Source of the DNA: Hyphomicrobiales bacterium
Lineage (GTDB): Bacteria; Pseudomonadota; Alphaproteobacteria; Rhizobiales; Beijerinckiaceae
Reading direction: 5' to 3'
Assembly (NCBI GenBank): GCA_003164825.1
Contig: PLUH01000282.1
Span: 1-5,907 of the forward strand
DNA: 5,907 nucleotides
Below, piece by piece: positions 1 to 5,907 of this stretch (positions are counted from its first letter, which is position 1; each line of letters starts with the position of its first letter). A program made the translations under genes and the position numbers. Under the pieces are notes generated by a model, which searched no databases, was not told where the DNA came from, and saw only the letters and a program-made list of their open reading frames with translations.

Positions 1-1
1 G

Positions 2-1048
2 TCACGCCGCCTCGAGCGCGAGGCCCTGCGCGGCCGGGGCGATCCGCAGGCGGCCGCTGCGGATCAGAATGTTCACATGCGCCAGCGCCTCGCTGAAGGC
101 GAACACGAGCTGGTGCGGGTCGTCGATCCTGCGGCCGAAAATGACCGGCACCAGCTCGGCGACGGTCTGCGGCCCCTGCTTGCAGGCCTCGAGGATGGCC
201 ATGCAGCGCGCCTCGTGGTGGGCGATGAGTTCTTCGGCGCGGGCGCCCAAGCCCACGAACGGCAGGTTGTGTCCGGGCAGGACCAGCACGTCTTCCGGCA
301 GATTCCGCTTGAGCGATTCGAGCGACCGCAGATAGGCGCCGAGTGGGTCGCCTTCCGGGTCCATCGCCTCGACGCTGACATTGGGCGAGATCTTGGCCAG
401 CACCTGATCGCCGCAGAGGATGAAATTGTCGGCTGCCGAATAGAGCATCACCTGCTCCGGTGAATGGCCGGCCCCGGTCATCACCTGGAACTCGCGCCCG
501 CCGATCCGCAGCCGGTCCTCGGCGATGAGACGCAGAAACGTCCTTGGCGGCGCGGAGACCATTCTCAAATATTGCAATCCGTTGCCGAGCAGGAGCTCCG
601 TGCTCTCCTCGGTCAGCCCGTGGGAGCGGTAGAAGGAGCGGTAGGGCTCCGATTTCAGGCCCTGCGGGTCGAGACGGATGTTGAGCGCGATCAGATATTC
701 CGTCTCGCTCATCGCCAGCTTGAGGCCAAAGCGCTCGCACAGCCATCCGGCGAGACCGACATGGTCCGGGTGGAAGTGGGTGGCGATGACCCGCGTCAGC
801 CTGCGCCCCCGAAGCGGCCCGGCGAGAAGCGTTTCCCAAGCGGCGCGCGACGGCGGGTCGTCGATCCCCGCGTCGATGAGCGCGAACCCGTCGCCGTCTT
901 CGATCAGGTAGACGTTGACGTGGTCGAGCCGGAACGGGAGCGGAAATCGCGCCCACAAGACGCCAGGACGAACTTCGATCGCTTCGCCGGGCTTCGGCGG
1001 AACGGGATTGGGAAACACGATCGTCTCGGGCATTGCGCGGTTGGACAT
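2..1048 (-). CDS. MBL-fold metallo-hydrolase with C-terminal winged helix (LACTB2 / glyoxalase II-like)
   Basis: A complete 348-residue protein of the metallo-beta-lactamase fold, probably a cytosolic metal-dependent hydrolase; the substrate cannot be told from sequence. The metal site is intact: THFHPDHVG at residues 90-98 gives the HxHxDH motif (H91, H93, D95, H96), GHSPEQ supplies H195, CGDQV supplies D214 and PGHN supplies H260. From about residue 270 to 335 a helical segment with a short basic beta wing matches the winged-helix extension found in LACTB2-like proteins, some of which cleave thioesters and others RNA. There is no signal peptide. The ATG at 1048 is preceded by a modest AAGGA about 12 bases away; a second Met at residue 6 (1033) is an alternative start. 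The gene lies 44 bases after the racemase-like gene on the same strand, so co-transcription is likely. A thioesterase-like role beside a CoA enzyme is attractive but only inferred. The stop codon is the second to fourth base of the window. Confidence 0.9.
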   Translation of the reverse strand: MSNRAMPETIVFPNPVPPKPGEAIEVRPGVLWARFPLPFRLDHVNVYLIEDGDGFALIDAGIDDPPSRAAWETLLAGPLRGRRLTRVIATHFHPDHVGLAGWLCERFGLKLAMSETEYLIALNIRLDPQGLKSEPYRSFYRSHGLTEESTELLLGNGLQYLRMVSAPPRTFLRLIAEDRLRIGGREFQVMTGAGHSPEQVMLYSAADNFILCGDQVLAKISPNVSVEAMDPEGDPLGAYLRSLESLKRNLPEDVLVLPGHNLPFVGLGARAEELIAHHEARCMAILEACKQGPQTVAELVPVIFGRRIDDPHQLVFAFSEALAHVNILIRSGRLRIAPAAQGLALEAA

Positions 1049-1092
1049 CGTCCGGTTTCGTCCTTCGAGTGTGGCGTTCGCTTCGATCTGCG

Positions 1093-2145
1093 TCAGCCGA
1101 GCGGAAAGAAGCGCGGCGCGCCGGAAGCGTCGAGCTGGCCGCTCGCGCCGACCCCGTAGACGCCGCGCGCCGCATTATGCGGGTGCGCTGCGGCCTCGGC
1201 GAGGCTCAGCACCGGGGCGAAGCATGCCTCGCTCCCCTCGAGCAGCCCGCGCCAGTGAGCGCTCGGCCGGCTGAGGAAGAGCGCGCGGAACCGCGCTTTC
1301 AGCGCCGGCCAGGCGGCGCGGTCGTATTGCGCTTTCGGATCGACGTCCGCAAGGCCGAGCTTTTCGATCAGCAGCGCATAGAACTGCGGCTCGAGCGCCC
1401 CAATGGTCACGTAGCGGCCGTCGGCGCAGGCGTAGACGTCATAGAAGGGCGAGTCGTGGAACATGCTCGAGCCCGCATCCATGAGCCCGGAGGCGCGCGC
1501 CGCGAGCGCGATGCCGCTGAGACTCGCCACCACGTCGATGATGGAACAGTCGATGACGCAACCTTTGCCGCTCCGCCCGGCGGCGAAAACCGCGCTCATC
1601 AGTCCGAACGCCAGCCCAAGCGCGCCGCCGCCGTCGCCGATGACCGTCGGCGGCGGGATCGGCGCCGCGTCCGGGCGGGCGGCAAGCGACAGCGCGCCGC
1701 TCAGCGCCACATAGTTGAGATCGTGGCCCGCGGCTTGCGCCAGCGGACCGTCCTGCCCCCAGCCGGTCACGCGGCCGTAGACGAGCCGCGGATTGCGCCT
1801 CGCGCATTCGGCGGGGCCGAGGCCGAGGCGCTCCATGACCCCCGGCCGATTGCCCTCGATCAGCGCGTCAGCCGTCTCGACGAGGCCCAGCGCCTTCTCG
1901 ACCGCTTCCGGGCGCTTGAGATCGAGGGTGACCATCCGCTTGCCGCGCCGAAGGGGCTGGTCGGAGAACGGGCTTCCCGGATCGCCGAGGGCCGCCTTGT
2001 TGGGGCGAACGACTGCAACCACCTCGGCGCCGAGGTCGGCGAGCATGCGGCCGGCGAGCGGACCTGGGCCGATGCCTTCGAACTCGATGACGCTCAGGCC
2101 CGCAAGCGGACGAATCATTGTCGGGGCCCCAAGCGTCGAATCCAT
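1093..2145 (-). CDS. Alpha-methylacyl-CoA racemase-like protein (CaiB/BaiF class III CoA-transferase fold)
   Basis: A complete 350-residue protein of the class III CoA-transferase fold, closest to alpha-methylacyl-CoA racemases, which epimerise 2-methyl-branched acyl-CoAs by 1,1-proton transfer and need no cofactor. Family landmarks appear in order: GLSVIEFEGIGPGPLAG from residue 16, LADLGAEVV at 35-43, RPGVMERLGLGP around 100-111, and LVYGRVTGWGQDGP around 121-134. The three residues matching the catalytic His, Asp and Glu of mycobacterial MCR are present: H141 in AGHDLNY, D171 in GDGGG and E252 in ALEPQFY. The last motif favours racemase over CoA-transferase, because formyl- and carnitine-CoA transferases use an Asp nucleophile in a different context. 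Length is close to the usual 360 or so. The ATG at 2145 has only a distant GAGG; an internal ATG at 2118 (MIRPLAGL) lines up better with typical family N termini and may be the true start. The gene sits 52 bases after mtnA and 44 before the MBL gene. The acyl substrate is unknown. Confidence 0.88.
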   Translation of the reverse strand: MDSTLGAPTMIRPLAGLSVIEFEGIGPGPLAGRMLADLGAEVVAVVRPNKAALGDPGSPFSDQPLRRGKRMVTLDLKRPEAVEKALGLVETADALIEGNRPGVMERLGLGPAECARRNPRLVYGRVTGWGQDGPLAQAAGHDLNYVALSGALSLAARPDAAPIPPPTVIGDGGGALGLAFGLMSAVFAAGRSGKGCVIDCSIIDVVASLSGIALAARASGLMDAGSSMFHDSPFYDVYACADGRYVTIGALEPQFYALLIEKLGLADVDPKAQYDRAAWPALKARFRALFLSRPSAHWRGLLEGSEACFAPVLSLAEAAAHPHNAARGVYGVGASGQLDASGAPRFFPLG

Positions 2146-2197
2146 GTGCGGCTCATTACCTCGACCGCCCGTCCGAGGACAGAGACGCGCGGGAGCC

Positions 2198-3292
2198 TCA
2201 AACTCGCTCCGGAAACAGCGTCTTGAGGCCCTGCGGCGAGGCTTCGGCGACGCCGCGCTCGGTGATCAGCCCGGTCACCAGACGGGCCGGCGTGACGTCG
2301 AACGCCGGATTGGCGGCGCGTCCGCCTTCCGGCGCGATCCGGACCCGGGTGATCGCGCCGTCGTCGCCGCGGCCCTGGACGAAATTGACTTCGTCCGCGT
2401 CGCGCTCCTCGATCGGGATTTCCTTCACCCCGTCGCGAACGGTCCAGTCGATGGTCGGCGACGGCAGCGCGACATAGAACGGCACCGCATTGTCGCGCGC
2501 GGCGAGCGCTTTCAGATAAGTGCCGATCTTGTTGCAGACGTCGCCGTTGGCGGTCGTCCGGTCGGAGCCGACGATCACCATGTCGATAAGACCGTGCTGC
2601 ATCAGATGCCCGCCGGCGTTGTCGACGATGAGGGTGTGGGGCGCGCCGTGATGGGTAAGCTCCCAGGCGGTGAGAGAGGCGCCCTGATTGCGCGGACGCG
2701 TCTCGTCGACATAGACGTGGACGGAGAGGCCGTCTTCCATCGCGAGGTAGATCGGCGCGGTGGCGGTGCCGTAATCGACCGTCGCCAGCCAGCCGGCGTT
2801 GCAATGGGTGAGGATGTTGATTGGTTCGCCCGGCTTCTTGCTTTCAGCCAGCCGCCGGAGGAGCTTGAGGCCGTTGCGGCCGATCGCGCGGTTGATCTCG
2901 ACGTCCTCGTCGGCGATCCGCTTGGCCTCGGCGCAGGCGACGGCGGCGCGCGCATGCGGAGCGAGCGGCGCAAGACGCTTGCGCACCGCGTCCAGGGCCC
3001 ACCGCAGGTTGATCGCGGTCGGCCGGGTCGCCGCAAGCTTGTCCCGCGCGGCGACGAGCGCCGCGTCGCTCGGATCCTCGCGCATGGCGAGCGCGAGCCC
3101 ATAAGCCGCCGTCGCCCCGATCAGCGGCGCGCCGCGCACCCACATGTCGCGGATCGCCGTCGCGGCTTCGCCGACGCTGCGCAGGGTCACGATGCGAAAC
3201 TCATGCGGCAGCCATCTCTGGTCGATGATGTCCACGCCCCAACCGTCGGCGTTGAGCCAGATCGTGCGATACGGGCGTCCGTCGACTTTCAC
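2198..3292 (-). CDS. mtnA: S-methyl-5-thioribose-1-phosphate isomerase
   Basis: MtnA converts the aldose 5-methylthioribose-1-phosphate to the ketose 5-methylthioribulose-1-phosphate in the cytosolic methionine salvage pathway. With a GTG start at 3292 the protein has 364 residues, normal for the family, and begins with the typical (V/M)KVDGRPYRTIW. Conserved motifs follow in order: RGAPLIG near residue 53, HCNAGWLATVDYGT carrying the catalytic Cys at 164, VDETRPRNQGASLTAWEL near 195, and IVGSDRTTANGDVCNKIGTY carrying the catalytic Asp at 244. These match Cys160 and Asp240 of the Bacillus subtilis enzyme and separate MtnA from eIF2B regulatory subunits of the same fold. The frame stays open to an ATG at 3457, but those 55 extra codons show no family similarity, occupy the divergent promoter region and bypass a strong Shine-Dalgarno. 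No mtnK, mtnP or mtnB-D neighbour is visible, so substrate supply and further metabolism must be encoded elsewhere. It is probably the first gene of the minus-strand operon. Confidence 0.95.
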   Translation of the reverse strand: MKVDGRPYRTIWLNADGWGVDIIDQRWLPHEFRIVTLRSVGEAATAIRDMWVRGAPLIGATAAYGLALAMREDPSDAALVAARDKLAATRPTAINLRWALDAVRKRLAPLAPHARAAVACAEAKRIADEDVEINRAIGRNGLKLLRRLAESKKPGEPINILTHCNAGWLATVDYGTATAPIYLAMEDGLSVHVYVDETRPRNQGASLTAWELTHHGAPHTLIVDNAGGHLMQHGLIDMVIVGSDRTTANGDVCNKIGTYLKALAARDNAVPFYVALPSPTIDWTVRDGVKEIPIEERDADEVNFVQGRGDDGAITRVRIAPEGGRAANPAFDVTPARLVTGLITERGVAEASPQGLKTLFPERV

Positions 3293-3299
3293 CCAGGGT

Positions 3300-3309
3300 T
3301 CTCCTCTTT
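3300..3309 (-). promoter_or_regulatory. Ribosome binding site that fixes the mtnA start
   Basis: Read on the minus strand the sequence is AAAGAGGAGA, with the AGGAG core ending at 3301. Eight bases separate it from the GTG at 3292, an ideal spacing. It supports GTG initiation at the family-typical KVDGRPYRTIW rather than at the ATG at 3457, which has no comparable site. Confidence 0.8.
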
Positions 3310-3483
3310 GCTGCCTCGCTTCGACCCGCGTATCAGGGCGCGGCGGGAATATCACAGTCGGCGAGACCACGGAATTCAGGTTCGGGCGGCTAAATAATTG
3401 ACTTTGTCGCGGGTCAAAGGCGACCCTATCCGCCGGCGGGCCTTTCCGGGCCGGCATCGCCGAATTCCGCTGCGCTAGGGACG

Positions 3484-3491
3484 AAAGGGAG
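3484..3491 (+). promoter_or_regulatory. Ribosome binding site of the ATP-grasp gene
   Basis: AAAGGGAG ends seven bases before the ATG at 3499 and supports that start over the in-frame Met codon at residue 7 (3517). Confidence 0.65.
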
Positions 3492-3498
3492 ACGCGAC

Positions 3499-4680
3499 AT
3501 GATCGACGGATCCTCGATGACCCGCTCCGCCAGGGCCCCGAGCGCCACTGCGACGCTCTCCCGGGCCCTGATCGCGTTCGAGAGCGAAGAATCGGCGCGC
3601 CTCCGGCTCGCGGCGTTCGGCTACCCGCCCGACGTCGCCGCCGAGATCGCCGTCTATCTCGCCCAGTCGACCGATCTGCCGCTGTTCATTGACGATATTA
3701 CGCAGGCGCTCTCGCGGGAAGGGATTGCGGCCGAGTTCGTCGCCCTCGACGGGTTGCCGCAGCGGTTGAGGGACTTGGCGCCGCAGAGCGACCGGACGAT
3801 CGTGTGGGCGTTCACCGACGGCGTGCGCTTCTATCGCGGCTCGTCGGTTGCCGCTCTCGCCCGCCTCGAGGGCTTCGCCCGGTTCGGCAGCCCCGCCGCG
3901 GCGGCGCATCTGTGCCAGGACAAATTCGCGAGCCTCGCACTCGCTTCCGCCGCCGGCCTCGCCGTGCCGCCATCAAGGCTGATGGAAGGCGAAGCGGAAA
4001 TCGCCGCGCTCGGGGACTGGGCCGCCAGTTCCGGACCGTTGTTCGTCAAGCCGAATACACTTGGGGCGAAGATCGGCATTTTCGCCGACAGCCTCTGCCG
4101 CGATCGAGCAGAAGCGAACGATCGGGCGAAACGCATCTGGGAGCGCTACCGTGACCGGGCGCTGATCCAGGCCTTCATCGAAGGCGACGACGTCCGCGTC
4201 AGCTTCATCGATCTCGGCGGCGAATTCGCCGATCAGCTCGGCGTCGAGCGGATCGTCAAGAACGCCGCGAGCGAGGCCGGCGGGGCCTTTCTGACCATGA
4301 AGGACAATGAGACCTTGTCGGGCGCGCGCGACACCGCGGGCGGACGCGGCGGCTTCGGCGCCTCGCGCGCGGCCGCTTTCACCCCGCGCATGGTCGATCT
4401 GCGCGGCGAGGACGACGAACGGTCGCGGCGAGCGGTGGCGCTGATCCAGGATTTCAGCGCCCGCCTCGCCCGGCTCATCGGCCTTCGCGATCTCTTTTCC
4501 ATCGATTTCCGCATTGACGCCGACGGCCGGCCGACGTTCTTCGAATTCGAGGTCTGCCCGGGCGTCACCATCTACGACTTTCAGAACTACCTCAGCCGTC
4601 GCGGCGTCACGCTAGGCGGCGGGCTCGCGAAGGCGATGCGGCTGGCGTTTGACGGCCGCGGGTCGATGTTGGAGGCATAG
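3499..4680 (+). CDS. ATP-grasp protein related to D-alanine-D-alanine ligase, divergent substrate side
   Basis: A complete 393-residue cytosolic protein with the ATP-grasp fold, which joins a carboxylate to an amine or similar nucleophile through an acyl-phosphate. Ddl-like features run in order: a Rossmann-like N-terminal part, FARFGSPAAAAHLCQDKFAS at 126-145 (equivalent to the Ddl stretch ending in a conserved DK), GLAVPPSR at 153-160, the ATP-binding lysine in FVKPNTLGAKIGIF (K184), LIQAFIEGDDVRVSF at 222-236, and the metal-binding end DLFSIDFRIDADG (D336) followed by FEFEVCPGVTIYDF (E349, E351). It departs from true Ddl: there is no N-terminal GGxSxEHEVS motif, no YDYxAKY motif in the omega-loop region (glycine-rich around 276-288 instead), and Glu replaces the Asn of the usual ExN metal motif. 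It is also longer than the usual 300-370 residues. No peptidoglycan genes are nearby, and it is transcribed away from mtnA. The substrate is unknown; ligation of an amino acid or other small carboxylate is the reasonable guess. Confidence 0.82.
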   Translation: MIDGSSMTRSARAPSATATLSRALIAFESEESARLRLAAFGYPPDVAAEIAVYLAQSTDLPLFIDDITQALSREGIAAEFVALDGLPQRLRDLAPQSDRTIVWAFTDGVRFYRGSSVAALARLEGFARFGSPAAAAHLCQDKFASLALASAAGLAVPPSRLMEGEAEIAALGDWAASSGPLFVKPNTLGAKIGIFADSLCRDRAEANDRAKRIWERYRDRALIQAFIEGDDVRVSFIDLGGEFADQLGVERIVKNAASEAGGAFLTMKDNETLSGARDTAGGRGGFGASRAAAFTPRMVDLRGEDDERSRRAVALIQDFSARLARLIGLRDLFSIDFRIDADGRPTFFEFEVCPGVTIYDFQNYLSRRGVTLGGGLAKAMRLAFDGRGSMLEA

Positions 4681-4780
4681 CCAAAACCGCCAGTCTCCGC
4701 GCGCGGGGGCCTATTGTCGGCGACCGCATGTTGATGTTGACTGAGGGTGGACGCATCGTTCGCGCCAGGAGGGAGGAGCA
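4681..4780 (+). other. 100-base gap between the ATP-grasp gene and the membrane-protein gene
   Basis: The gap holds the ribosome binding site of the next gene and a TTGACT at 4737-4742 that could be a -35 element, though no clear -10 follows at normal spacing. The self-complementary CCGCGCGCGG near 4697-4706 has no loop or T-tract, so I do not call a terminator. Whether the two plus-strand genes share a transcript cannot be decided from this sequence. Confidence 0.35.
4767..4778 (+). promoter_or_regulatory. Doubled Shine-Dalgarno of the membrane-protein gene
   Basis: AGGAGGGAGGAG carries two purine-rich cores: AGGAGG ending eight bases before the ATG at 4781, and GAGGAG ending two bases before it. 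The first has ideal spacing and strongly supports this start, predicting efficient translation. Confidence 0.7.
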
Positions 4781-5907
4781 ATGGACGACCAGCCGCCAAT
4801 CTCCGAGAACCAACCGCCTGCCGCCGGGGATATGGCGGTTGCAACCAGTCCAGCCGCAGTCAACCCACCCGTGGTCCCCGACCCGGCCGCCGCTGTCGAT
4901 CAAGCTCCCCCTGCCCGGCAGCCTACCGCCAATCCCCAGGCGTCGGGCGCCGACCAGTCACCTGCCGCCGCCGCCAACAACCCCGCGCCCCCCGTTCCAT
5001 CGTTGAAGCACTGCCTGACGGTGATTTCGGCCGGCAAAAACAAGGGCCTCGACGCGATTCCCGAATTGCCGGCGCTGCTCGAGCCCGAGTGCCCGGAGCT
5101 GGCCGAAATCCTTGAATCCGCATCGATCACGACAAGTCTGGAAACGTTCGGCCGTCGGGATAAGGAGTCAATCGCCCAACAGACTGACCTCAAATTTGAG
5201 GCGAACCGCGCCAACCTCTGTCTTCTCGCGGCGGGGGTGACAAGCGCCGTGATCCTCGCAGTCGCCGCCACGGCGGGGACTACGGCAGGCCAGGTCGCAG
5301 AGGCGGCCAAGGATGCGGCCGGTCAATCTTCGGTTGATCCCTCGACCGGAAGATTCAACATCACGCTCGTTCTCGGGCTGCTCACCTTGGCCTTTGGCGC
5401 AGGAGCGGCCTACTTCAATTTCGTCGCCCGGGATCAGGGTCGAGTCTCTCGTTGGCAGGCGAGTCGAAGCGACGCTGAGGCGGCGCGTCAAGCTGTTTTC
5501 ACGACGATGGCCTCGGCTGCTGGAGGAAAGAGCGCGAAAGCCGTCCTCTTTGGACTTGCTGTGGTCGTGCGCGATCTGCTTGAGGACCAGAGGTCGTATC
5601 TGGATAAGGCAGCCCAAAGACACCGGAAGTCTTCCGAAATCTCGAGCCGATGGGGCGGCCTCGGCGGCTCCCTTGCATTCATCGGCGGCAGCGGAGCCAT
5701 CGTCGCAAGTCAGGGAGGCGCCTTGTGGACGAACTGGATCATCCTTGCGGGCGTCTTCGGCGCCGCCATCGGCGCCTATGCAGCGAACCGAGAAGCGTTA
5801 AACCGCGATCGGGCGAACGCCGATCGTTACGAAAGGACGCTCGTCGCCCTGGATGGGATCAAAGGACGGACAGACGATATCGCCCGCCAGATCATGAACG
5901 GCGAACG
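4781..5907 (+). CDS. Partial membrane protein with Pro/Ala-rich N terminus and two SLATT-like two-helix modules (C terminus missing)
   Basis: The frame starts at ATG 4781 and stays open to the last base, giving 375 complete codons; the C terminus lies outside the window. Residues 1-75 are a low-complexity tail rich in Pro, Ala, Gln and Asn, with no signal peptide. Residues 75-143 are soluble and mostly helical (PSLKHCLTVISAGKNKGL and after). Two hydrophobic helices follow at about 145-166 and 193-216, then a charged helix with RWQASRSDAEAARQAVF (224-240). A linker to about 285 is followed by a second hydrophobic pair at about 291-310 and 317-336, and a charged helix running ANREALNRDRANADRYERTL. 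A helix pair followed by a W..R..AE helix resembles SLATT/DUF4231 domains, predicted membrane effectors that accompany nucleotide-sensing or nucleotide-making enzymes in bacterial conflict systems. The coding frame and membrane topology are clear; the SLATT assignment rests on pattern recognition and could be wrong. An unrelated four-helix membrane protein is the alternative. Rare codons (AGA, AGG, TCT, TTA) look more frequent here than in the genes to the left. Confidence 0.75.
   Translation, partial: MDDQPPISENQPPAAGDMAVATSPAAVNPPVVPDPAAAVDQAPPARQPTANPQASGADQSPAAAANNPAPPVPSLKHCLTVISAGKNKGLDAIPELPALLEPECPELAEILESASITTSLETFGRRDKESIAQQTDLKFEANRANLCLLAAGVTSAVILAVAATAGTTAGQVAEAAKDAAGQSSVDPSTGRFNITLVLGLLTLAFGAGAAYFNFVARDQGRVSRWQASRSDAEAARQAVFTTMASAAGGKSAKAVLFGLAVVVRDLLEDQRSYLDKAAQRHRKSSEISSRWGGLGGSLAFIGGSGAIVASQGGALWTNWIILAGVFGAAIGAYAANREALNRDRANADRYERTLVALDGIKGRTDDIARQIMNGE

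Larger units (their letters stand above)
3293..3498. promoter_or_regulatory. Divergent intergenic region between mtnA and the ATP-grasp gene
   Basis: About 200 bases separate the two divergent starts and should hold the promoters of both transcription units. An AT-rich patch at 3391-3406 stands out from the GC-rich surroundings. An inverted repeat TTGAC-N10-GTCAA lies at 3398-3417; a second one (CTTTG-N8-CAAAG, 3402-3419) overlaps it. The arms resemble -35 hexamers pointing each way: TTGACT at 3398 for the plus strand and TTGACC (3417 to 3412) for the minus strand. The minus-strand hexamer has a poor TATTTA at 15-base spacing; the plus-strand one has no good -10 at normal distance. An operator, overlapping promoters or chance are all possible. 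I recognise no SAM-type riboswitch in the mtnA leader. Proximity to both starts supports a regulatory role, but the exact elements are uncertain. Confidence 0.45.

Noticed and set aside
464..1159. Plus-strand open frame of 231 codons opposite the MBL gene
   Set aside because: It is antisense to the well-supported MBL-fold gene and shows no domain features of its own.
1033..2226. Plus-strand open frame of 397 codons opposite the racemase gene
   Set aside because: It is antisense to a gene with intact catalytic residues and has a low-complexity, Arg-rich translation and no family resemblance.
1793..3397. Long plus-strand open frame (534 codons) antisense to mtnA and the racemase gene
   Set aside because: It lies opposite two clearly assigned enzymes, its translation is Arg/Ala-rich with no recognisable motif, and such shadow frames are expected in high-GC DNA.
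3293..3420. Possible SAM-type riboswitch in the mtnA leader
   Set aside because: Methionine-related genes can carry one, but I could not match the leader to the SAM-II or other SAM/SAH consensus elements that I know.
3432..3455. GCCGGC repeated as an inverted pair around a 12-base loop, a possible hairpin upstream of the ATP-grasp gene
   Set aside because: A six-base stem made only of G and C is easily found by chance in such GC-rich DNA, and there is no T-tract or conserved leader feature.
4697..4706. CCGCGCGCGG as a transcription terminator
   Set aside because: It is a loopless palindrome with no downstream T-run and is ordinary for this base composition.
5168..5623. Minus-strand open frame of 151 codons opposite the membrane-protein gene
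   Set aside because: The plus-strand frame has a strong ribosome binding site and coherent membrane topology; the minus-strand translation has neither.
5313..5801. Plus-strand open frame of 162 codons in another frame
   Set aside because: It is an out-of-frame shadow of the membrane protein that begins at 4781, which stays open through the whole region; no Shine-Dalgarno or domain supports it.

Overview
The window is GC-rich, densely coding bacterial DNA carrying four complete genes and one gene cut off by the right edge. Base composition, Shine-Dalgarno-led starts (one of them GTG) and the protein types suggest an alphaproteobacterium, perhaps of the Hyphomicrobiales. That placement is an inference from style and protein flavour; there is no rRNA or other phylogenetic marker here.

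Left part (2-3292, minus strand): three genes in a row with gaps of only 52 and 44 bases, probably one operon. In transcription order they are mtnA (S-methyl-5-thioribose-1-phosphate isomerase, methionine salvage), a class III CoA-transferase-fold enzyme closest to alpha-methylacyl-CoA racemase, and an MBL-fold hydrolase with a C-terminal winged-helix region of the LACTB2/glyoxalase II-like kind. MtnA and the racemase keep their catalytic residues, and the hydrolase keeps its metal ligands. The mtnA start is best placed at a GTG at 3292 behind a strong ribosome binding site, not at an ATG 165 bases further upstream.

Centre (3293-3498): a divergent intergenic region of about 200 bases that should hold the promoters of both the mtnA operon and the plus-strand gene to its right. 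It contains an inverted repeat with TTGAC-type half sites, but no convincing complete promoter and no riboswitch that I recognise.

Right part (3499-5907, plus strand): first a stand-alone ATP-grasp protein related to D-alanine-D-alanine ligases. It keeps the nucleotide-binding core but lacks several substrate-side motifs of true Ddl, so its substrate is probably different. After a 100-base gap comes a membrane protein with no stop codon before the window ends. It has a proline/alanine-rich N-terminal tail followed by two separate two-helix membrane modules. The charged helix after each module resembles SLATT/DUF4231-type proteins, which are predicted membrane effectors in nucleotide-signalled bacterial conflict systems. 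This is the most likely accessory or defence-related element here, but its partner genes, if any, lie beyond the right edge.

No tRNA, rRNA, CRISPR array, insertion sequence or attachment site was seen.
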